Part shown: positions 58,601 to 64,000 of the stretch, piece after piece | Layout of the letters: every line of letters begins with the position of its first letter | Position numbering within the stretch: position 1 is the stretch's first letter | DNA from: Campylobacter jejuni | Lineage (GTDB): Bacteria > Campylobacterota > Campylobacteria > Campylobacterales > Campylobacteraceae | Assembly: GCA_014305285.1 (NCBI GenBank) | Contig: JACRSG010000009.1 | Span: 1-64,000, forward strand | Direction of reading: 5' to 3' | Length of the DNA: 64,000 nt | The notes under the pieces: model-generated | Database searches by the model: none | The model's input: the letters and a program-made list of their open reading frames with translations, nothing else | Told to the model about the DNA's origin: nothing | Position numbers and translations under genes: made by a program

Positions 58601-58731
58601 TTGAGTACTTTATATATTTATATTTTTTGGAGCGAGTTATAATGTTATAATACTTAAAATTTTATTAATTAAATATATAAAAATTATTATTAAAATATTT
58701 ATAATTTATTATATTTTTTATAAAAATTATT

Positions 58732-59898
58732 TTAAACCATCACAGACATATAAGAGTTTAAAATTTTATTTATATTTGCTTGTTTTTGGCGACGATCCAA
58801 AAAATTTTCTATAGAGTTAGAACGTAGTTGATTTGCTTCTTTTAATCTTTGTGTGTCTTGACTTTGGTTTTGATATTGTTTTTTAAAAGTATCAAAATCA
58901 TTACGATTTTCATCGATATAAATTTGAAATATTGAACTTGAATTTGTAAATTCTCTTAAATCCATATCTTTTTGGTAATTAATATATTGCTGAAAAAGTA
59001 CAGATAGTTTGTCTTGAGTGCTTGTTTTTTTATCTACACCATTAACATAAAGATAAAGATCAAAACTCATCTTTTTTTCATTTTCTTTTTTGATGTAATC
59101 TTCTATATCTGTTTCGCCTTTGAGAATTTTTTGTAAATTTTGATGAGAGCTCAGTTCTAAAGTGGCAGGTTTCATAAAAAAGTTAAATTCTTTTTCGTTT
59201 TGAGTTTTTATATCATGGTAGATAAAATTCATTAAAAGACCAGATTTTGATACTTCTGCGTTTTTAGTTAAATAAGGTTTTAAAATTTCATTAGAAGAAG
59301 TATTTTCTACGGCTTTATCAAAGTGAAAATTAGTTATTTTATTATCTAGCATTAAAGTATTTAAATTTGTGATATTGCTTAATGCCAAATCCATTTCTTC
59401 TTGATTGTTGTAAATTCTTGAAATTTGGCCTAAAAATTCTCCATTATCTGTTGAAAAACCTGATGATAGTTTTGAAATAAAATCGCGACTTAAATAAGCA
59501 TTATCATCTTGTAAAAATTCCGAATTTATAGATTTTAATGAACTATGATAGCTATTTAAAAGATAGGGTAGATCAATTTTATTATAGTTTAAATTTTCAT
59601 CTTGTTTTGCGAGTTCTTTTGCTATGCTTCTAACGCTTTTAATATTGATATCATAAGATTCTGGTATATTGGCAATTTTATTTAAATCTTTATCAAAAAA
59701 ACCTTCTTGATTGATTCTAAATCTAAATTCACTAGCATAAGTGGTATTATTAAAAATATAACTTAACTGTTCTAAGTTATTTTCATTTCCTTCTTGTTCC
59801 AAAGCTTTTCTATCTTTAATCAAATTTAGAGCAGAGTTATTCTGCAAAGGATTAGATAAGGTTAAATTTTGATATGGATTTGCTGAATTTATAGTCAT
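58732..59898 (-). CDS. Sigma-54-dependent protein of unknown function
   Basis: A 388-residue soluble protein, rich in Asn, Gln, Lys and Leu, with no signal peptide or membrane segment. The N-terminus (TINSANPYQNLTLSNPLQNN) looks disordered and polar, as in proteins exported through the flagellar apparatus. A sigma-54 promoter stands about 35 bases before the ATG, so it belongs to the flagellar regulon. I set the start at ATG 59898 with GGAAAG as ribosome site. I recall Cj0243c among RpoN-dependent genes; no function is known to me. Confidence 0.8.
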   Translation of the reverse strand: MTINSANPYQNLTLSNPLQNNSALNLIKDRKALEQEGNENNLEQLSYIFNNTTYASEFRFRINQEGFFDKDLNKIANIPESYDINIKSVRSIAKELAKQDENLNYNKIDLPYLLNSYHSSLKSINSEFLQDDNAYLSRDFISKLSSGFSTDNGEFLGQISRIYNNQEEMDLALSNITNLNTLMLDNKITNFHFDKAVENTSSNEILKPYLTKNAEVSKSGLLMNFIYHDIKTQNEKEFNFFMKPATLELSSHQNLQKILKGETDIEDYIKKENEKKMSFDLYLYVNGVDKKTSTQDKLSVLFQQYINYQKDMDLREFTNSSSIFQIYIDENRNDFDTFKKQYQNQSQDTQRLKEANQLRSNSIENFLDRRQKQANINKILNSYMSVMV

Positions 59899-59931
59899 TT
59901 TAAATCTTTCCAAAATATTGCTGATTTTTTA

Positions 59932-59950
59932 CAAGCAAAAGGTGTGCCAA
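59932..59950 (-). promoter_or_regulatory. Sigma-54 promoter for the unknown flagellar-regulon gene
   Basis: The minus strand reads TTGGCACACCTTTTGCTTG, a nearly consensus RpoN site (GG-N10-GC). It is the best of the three sigma-54 sites in the window. Confidence 0.93.
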
Positions 59951-60054
59951 GTTTTTTAAAAATTAAATTCAGTCAAAAATTAGAAAAAATTTGATAGTAT
60001 TTAGCTTTTATTTTAATTTGAAAAATAAAAATTTATCTAAATTAAGGAAAGCGT

Positions 60055-60246
60055 ATGCCAAAGATGAAAAGCGTTAAAAGTGCAGTTAAACGCTTCAAAG
60101 TAGGTAAAAATAAAATCAAAAGAGGCTCAGCTTTTAGAAGTCATATTTTGACTAAAAAACCTGCAAAAAGAATGCGTGATCTTCGCACAGCTAAATATGT
60201 GCATAGCACAAATATAAAAGCTGTTGAAAAAATGCTAGGAATTTAA
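60055..60246 (+). CDS. rpmI: 50S ribosomal protein L35
   Basis: A 63-residue very basic protein starting [15 protein letters not shown], with [26 protein letters not shown] precedes the ATG. It is separated from rplT by 93 bases and, unlike in many bacteria, is not joined to infC. Confidence 0.98.
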   Translation: MPKMKSVKSAVKRFKVGKNKIKRGSAFRSHILTKKPAKRMRDLRTAKYVHSTNIKAVEKMLGI

Positions 60247-60339
60247 GTTTTTGACCAAAAGTCATTCAAACTCCCCTCTGAGATAAAATTTCAAGGGCAA
60301 GTTCCATTTTAGGACGCCACTTTATGAAAGGAAATAAAA

Positions 60340-60693
60340 ATGGCAAGAGTAAAAACAGGTGTTATTAGACGCCGCAAACATAAAAAAATTTTAAAATTAG
60401 CACGCGGTTTTTATAGTGGACGCCGCAAACATTTTAGAAAAGCGAAAGAACAATTAGAAAGAAGTCTAGTCTATGCTTATCGTGATAGACGCCGTAGAAA
60501 AAGAGACTTTCGTCGTCTTTGGATTGTGCGTATCAATGCTGCTTGCAGACTCAATGATTTAAGCTATTCAAGATTTATCAATGGTCTTAAAAAAGCGGGT
60601 ATTGAGCTTGATAGAAAAATTCTAGCAGATTTAGCTATGAATGACGCTGCTGCTTTTGCAAAAATCGCAGAGGCTGCAAAAAAAGCACTTTAA
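60340..60693 (+). CDS. rplT: 50S ribosomal protein L20
   Basis: A 117-residue basic protein: [56 protein letters not shown]20 binds 23S rRNA early in assembly and may repress its own operon; the 93-base leader has no proven L20 site. Followed by a strong terminator. Confidence 0.98.
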   Translation: MARVKTGVIRRRKHKKILKLARGFYSGRRKHFRKAKEQLERSLVYAYRDRRRRKRDFRRLWIVRINAACRLNDLSYSRFINGLKKAGIELDRKILADLAMNDAAAFAKIAEAAKKAL

Positions 60694-60704
60694 TTTTTTA
60701 GTAT

Positions 60705-60746
60705 AAGAATTTCAAGAATTAAAAATCTTGAAATTCTTAATTTTTT
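60705..60746 (+). terminator. Terminator after rplT
   Basis: AAGAATTTCAAGA and TCTTGAAATTCTT form a 13-bp perfect stem (60705-60717 with 60726-60738) followed by AATTTTTT. Confidence 0.92.
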
Positions 60747-60879
60747 AGTATTGATTTAATTTAGCCAAAACATCTTCACATTTGAGTTGATTTACATTTT
60801 TTCAAAATCTTCACCGACATTGATTCTTTGTTCTAATTTATCTGAAATTTCTTTACCTGAATTTATAAGATTAGATCTT
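60745..60879 (-). pseudogene. Out-of-frame tail after the SbmA-like gene
   Basis: After the stop of the SbmA-like frame, the minus strand continues in a shifted frame as YKRSNLINSGKEISDKLEQR then INVGEDFEK, and after another slip NQLKCEDVLAKLNQY and a stop. Shortening an A6 run near the end of the SbmA-like frame by one base would join the first part to the transporter. It therefore looks like a lost C-terminal extension, or less likely a relic of a separate gene. Confidence 0.5.
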
Positions 60880-62091
60880 TTATAAAGATTGATGTTTTTT
60901 ATAAGCTATATTGTTTTCAAATTCTTTTAAACGCTTATATATGCTTCTAAGTTGAGTGATAGTTGTCCAGTTTGTGATAAAAACACTAAAAGAGCTTCGC
61001 ACTTGATCAAAAGCATTGTTAATTTGCATTACAATACCAAGTCCTATAGCTCCAGCAAAAAGCCCTGGTGCCATGATTAAAAATGGCACTATAACTATCA
61101 TTTGCTCAAATAAAATCAGCCAAATATTAAAATATCCATAATGTAAAAAAAGTCTTTTATAATTAAATTTAAGTCCTGTAAAAAGCTCTATCATAGTCTC
61201 ATTTCTAGCGTATTCTTTACGATTATCCTCAGCATAAACAAGCTCTTTTCTAAAAGCTGCTTCAGCTTTTTGATTGTTATACTCAAGTCCAGGAAGCTTA
61301 ATGCCTACAAACCATGATATAACCAAACCTCCCAAAGAAATCAAAAGTGCAACATAAACAAGTAAACCATCAATGTTTTTTAAAAAATAAAAAGAAGAAT
61401 TTTCGCTTAAATTTGCAAATAAAGCTTTACTCACAACATCACTTAAACTCCATAAAATCGGAATAAATGCTACAAGAGTCATCAAAGCTTTTATAAAACT
61501 AAGTCCTAAACTCTCTACGATTTTAGAAAAATTATAAGTATCTTCTTGAATTCTTTGTGAACTTCCTTCTATATTGTCATCTTTATTTTTCCAAAATTTT
61601 AAATAAGAAAAAGTCATAGCCTCACGCCACTTAAAAGCATAGATACTAGCAAAATAGATATTAATCGTAGCGATTAAAACATAAGGAATAGCAATAGCTA
61701 AAAAAACCAAAATCAAAGCATAAAAATCATTTGCCGAATAATTGGGTTTTTCAATCATAGCCCTAGAATTGAAAAAATATTCTAATAAATTTTGATAATA
61801 ACACAATGCGCCTTTATTGATAAAATTAGCTTTTTGGAAATTTTGCTCCGCTCTTTGATTAGCCTCTTGGATTAAAGTAATATTATTTTCAAAATGAGTT
61901 TCTATTTTTTGTGTTGAATTTGAATCTAAAATTTCTATTTTAGGTTTTTGCAAGACATTATAAAAATCACTATACCATGAATTTATAGCAACATTAAGAC
62001 TTGTTTGAATAAAAAGAAAAAACAAGAGTAAAAAAAGTCCTAAATAAGCCCATAAAGCCCATTTTTTACTTGAAAAAAATGAAGAAAACAT
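60880..62091 (-). CDS. SbmA/BacA-like peptide transporter
   Basis: A 403-residue inner-membrane protein of the SbmA_BacA family. Matches to E. coli SbmA include NSWYSDFYNVLQKP (NAWYAPFYDLIQ), FKWREAMTFSYLKFWK, IQEDTYNFSKIVESLGLSF, GIKLPGLEYNNQKAEAAFRKELVYAEDN, and TTITQLRSIYKRLKEFE. Such proteins import peptides (microcins, bleomycin, proline-rich peptides). ATG 62091 is chosen for the AAAGGTGG six bases upstream. Compared with E. coli (406 residues) the core is complete, yet an out-of-frame tail suggests the Campylobacter form was longer. From memory Cj0182, here inverted. Confidence 0.85.
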   Translation of the reverse strand: MFSSFFSSKKWALWAYLGLFLLLFFLFIQTSLNVAINSWYSDFYNVLQKPKIEILDSNSTQKIETHFENNITLIQEANQRAEQNFQKANFINKGALCYYQNLLEYFFNSRAMIEKPNYSANDFYALILVFLAIAIPYVLIATINIYFASIYAFKWREAMTFSYLKFWKNKDDNIEGSSQRIQEDTYNFSKIVESLGLSFIKALMTLVAFIPILWSLSDVVSKALFANLSENSSFYFLKNIDGLLVYVALLISLGGLVISWFVGIKLPGLEYNNQKAEAAFRKELVYAEDNRKEYARNETMIELFTGLKFNYKRLFLHYGYFNIWLILFEQMIVIVPFLIMAPGLFAGAIGLGIVMQINNAFDQVRSSFSVFITNWTTITQLRSIYKRLKEFENNIAYKKHQSL

Positions 62092-62234
62092 GCTACCACC
62101 TTTTAAAAGAAAAATTTTAATCAACTTTATTTAATCAAGAGTTTATCAAAAATCATAAATTGATCAACACATATGTTAAAAATAATTCTCTTTGTTTTTA
62201 AATATAAAGATTAGGATAGATTTTTTCAATCATT

Positions 62235-62772
62235 ATGGTATTATTTTTGTTTTGGCTGTTTTTATATTTACTTATTTGCTAAAACAGCTTTTAAAAGTGA
62301 AGTCAAAGAGGCTTATGAAGTAGCTAAAATCACAAGTTGCACTTTACGATAAAAAAGATAAAAATCAAATTTTAAATCATTGGCTTAAAACTTTTGAAAT
62401 TCAAGATTTAAGACATAAAAAAATCGATGAAATTTCAGGAGAGCAAACACAAAGAGTGGCTTTTGCTAGAGCTATAGCAAGAGGATGCAAGCTTTTGCTT
62501 TTAGATGAACCTTTTTCTAAATTTGGATCAAAATTAAAACAGGATTTAAGAAGAGAATTGAAAAAATGATAGAAAATCAAGGTATTACAGCTATTATGGT
62601 AACTCATGATATTGAAGATGCTTATTGCATGTCTGATCAAATCGCTTTTTTAGAAAAAGGAAAAATTTTAGCTCATGCAAGTCCCAAAGAGCTTTATTTC
62701 AACCCTGATTTTAAAAGTGCTAAAATTTTACAAAAAGAATTTTTAAGGGCTTTTTATAGACTTAAGATATAA
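62235..62772 (+). pseudogene. cfbpC: Iron ABC transporter remnant (CfbpB end, CfbpC)
   Basis: First, AKTAFKSEVKEAYEVAK resembles the EAA loop of an iron permease. Then IDEISGEQTQRVAFARAIAR (ABC signature), LLLLDEPFSKFG (Walker B) and a TGA within an A6 run; in the next frame, MIENQGITAIMVTHDIEDAY (H-loop) to the end. There is no Walker A region. The gene lies directly before the carboxynorspermidine dehydrogenase gene, as cfbpC (Cj0173c) does in NCTC 11168 from memory. It cannot make a working ATPase. Confidence 0.8.
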
Positions 62773-62886
62773 AAATATAGAATTTTTTATGTTGTTAAGC
62801 TCAAATTATAACTTGGAAGAAAAAATAAATTTTGATATTATCAATTTTTAGCTAAAATTCCTAAAAATTTTTTAAGGACAAATTTT

Positions 62887-64000
62887 ATGAAAAATCTTTT
62901 AATCATAGGTGCAGGTGGGGTAAGTCGTGTGGCTACTGTAAAATGCACAATGAATTTGGATGCTTTTGGTAAAATCACTCTAGCTAGTAGGACAAAAAGC
63001 AAATGCGATGAAATCGCTGCTTTTATCAAAGAGCGTTTAGGGGTTCAAATTGAAACGGCGCAAATTGATGCTGATGATAGTAATGCAGTTGTAGAGCTTA
63101 TTAAGAAAACAGGAGTGCAAATTTTACTCAATGTTGCTTTGCCTTATCAAGATTTGAGTTTAATGGATGCTTGTATAAAAGCAGGAATTGATTATGTAGA
63201 TACGGCAAATTATGAACATCCTCATTTGGCTAAATTTGAATACAAAGAGCAATGGGCAAGAGATGATCAATTTAAACGAGCAGGAATTTTAGGGCTTTTA
63301 GGAAGTGGATTTGATCCTGGTGTAACTAATGTTTTTTGTGCTTATGCACAGCAAAATTTATTTGATGAAATTTCTTATATAGATATTTTAGATTGTAATG
63401 CAGGTGATCATGGCTATGCTTTTGCGACCAATTTTAACCCTGAAATCAATTTGCGTGAGGTTTCTGCTAAAGGCCGTTATTGGGAAAATGGCAAGTGGAT
63501 AGAAACGCAGCCTATGGAAATAAAAATGGAGTGGGATTATCCAGAAGTAGGTGTGAAAGATAGCTATTTGCTTTATCATGAAGAGCTTGAAAGTTTGGTA
63601 AAAAATATCAAAGGTTTAAAAAGAATCCGCTTTTTTATGACTTTTGGACAAAGTTATTTAACCCACATGAAATGTCTTGAAAATGTTGGAATGCTGGGGA
63701 TTAAACCTGTAATGCACCAAGGCAAAGAAATCATTCCTATAGAATTTTTAAAAACCTTGCTTCCCGATCCTGCAAGTTTAGGATCACGTACTAAAGGTTA
63801 TACTAATATAGGTTGTGTGATTCGTGGTAAAAAAGATGGAAAAGATAAACAAGTTTATATTTACAATGTTTGCAATCATGAAGAATGTTATAAAGAAACT
63901 GGTGCACAAGCTGTGAGTTATACTACAGGTGTTCCTGCTATGATAGGTACGAAATTAATTGCTAAAGGAATTTGGCAAGGAAAAGGCGTGTTTAATATGG
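62887..64000 (+). CDS. Carboxynorspermidine dehydrogenase (saccharopine dehydrogenase family), partial
   Basis: The frame runs from ATG 62887 through the window end (371 codons seen; about 400 expected). It begins NLLIIGAGGVSRVATVKC, an NADP-binding fold, with NVALPYQDLSLMDACIKAG, YVDTANYEHP, and GLLGSGFDPGVTNVFCAYA, all family marks. In C. jejuni the enzyme makes carboxyspermidine from putrescine and aspartate semialdehyde, replacing the usual spermidine route. AAGGA precedes the ATG. The 3' end is outside the window. From memory Cj0172c. Confidence 0.93.
   Translation, partial: MKNLLIIGAGGVSRVATVKCTMNLDAFGKITLASRTKSKCDEIAAFIKERLGVQIETAQIDADDSNAVVELIKKTGVQILLNVALPYQDLSLMDACIKAGIDYVDTANYEHPHLAKFEYKEQWARDDQFKRAGILGLLGSGFDPGVTNVFCAYAQQNLFDEISYIDILDCNAGDHGYAFATNFNPEINLREVSAKGRYWENGKWIETQPMEIKMEWDYPEVGVKDSYLLYHEELESLVKNIKGLKRIRFFMTFGQSYLTHMKCLENVGMLGIKPVMHQGKEIIPIEFLKTLLPDPASLGSRTKGYTNIGCVIRGKKDGKDKQVYIYNVCNHEECYKETGAQAVSYTTGVPAMIGTKLIAKGIWQGKGVFNM

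Noticed and set aside
60247-60339. L20-binding autoregulatory leader before rplT
   Set aside because: No convincing 23S-like structure could be drawn by eye; left unannotated.
62566-62772. Separate small CDS of 68 codons
   Set aside because: It contains the ABC H-loop and continues the sequence of the frame before; it is the frameshifted 3' end of the ATPase remnant.

Overview
The window is AT-rich, densely packed, and reads as Campylobacter of the C. jejuni group. The flagellar block (fliK-flgD-flgE), NifU/NifS-type Fe-S genes, typA, clpP-tig, the argC-GNAT-argB-argD cluster and the thrS-infC pair all match gene for gene, from memory, what I know of C. jejuni NCTC 11168 (roughly Cj0031-Cj0043, then Cj0183-Cj0245, then Cj0182-Cj0172 inverted). 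The last genus-level clue is the number of decayed genes. At least seven loci are broken by stops, one-base slips in A tracts, or internal deletions. That would fit a host-restricted lineage such as C. jejuni subsp. doylei, but I cannot prove the subspecies from this window.

Region 1 (1-16.4 kb): a secreted gamma-glutamyltranspeptidase (a strain-variable gene in C. jejuni), then a 1248-residue type IIG restriction-modification enzyme with a G10 tract that is in the ON phase here, a Bcr/CflA drug exporter, a coiled-coil DUF2130 protein with a nuclease-like motif, a cytochrome c remnant, a small membrane protein and typA. Divergent from typA is a sigma-54 flagellar operon: an unnamed small gene, fliK, flgD (with its own sigma-54 promoter) and flgE.

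Region 2 (16.4-33.4 kb): after a rearrangement-like junction holding a transporter fragment come a CorC/HlyC-type membrane protein and long minus-strand operons for phosphatase/PhnA/TerC, purN, NAD(P)HX repair, comM, def, clpP and tig. These are followed by folE-fliI on the plus strand, then purF, dapB, rarA and two envelope-associated proteins on the minus strand.

Region 3 (33.6-46.8 kb): two large carriers (citrate type and OPT type), uppP, thrS, infC, an apparently intact EcoRI-like restriction enzyme with a D12-class adenine methyltransferase, a wrecked S6 autotransporter protease, and the arginine cluster.

Region 4 (46.8-60.7 kb): pcm, a gamma-carbonic-anhydrase-like protein, a minus-strand run pncB/nrdB/RDD/pyrE/frr/secG/BI-1, a beta carbonic anhydrase with an MscS channel, nifU-iscS beside a broken hemerythrin gene, a sigma-54-controlled gene of unknown function, and rpmI-rplT.

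Region 5 (60.7-64 kb): an inverted segment with an SbmA/BacA-like peptide transporter (probably shortened by a frameshift), a shattered iron-ABC-transporter remnant, and the 5' part of carboxynorspermidine dehydrogenase, which runs off the window end. No rRNA, tRNA, CRISPR array or complete insertion sequence was recognised. The most noteworthy points are the two R-M systems (one phase-variable, one EcoRI-like), the NYN-LOTUS deletion relic, the loss of oxygen-defence and iron-uptake genes, and the two junctions that mark a large rearrangement.
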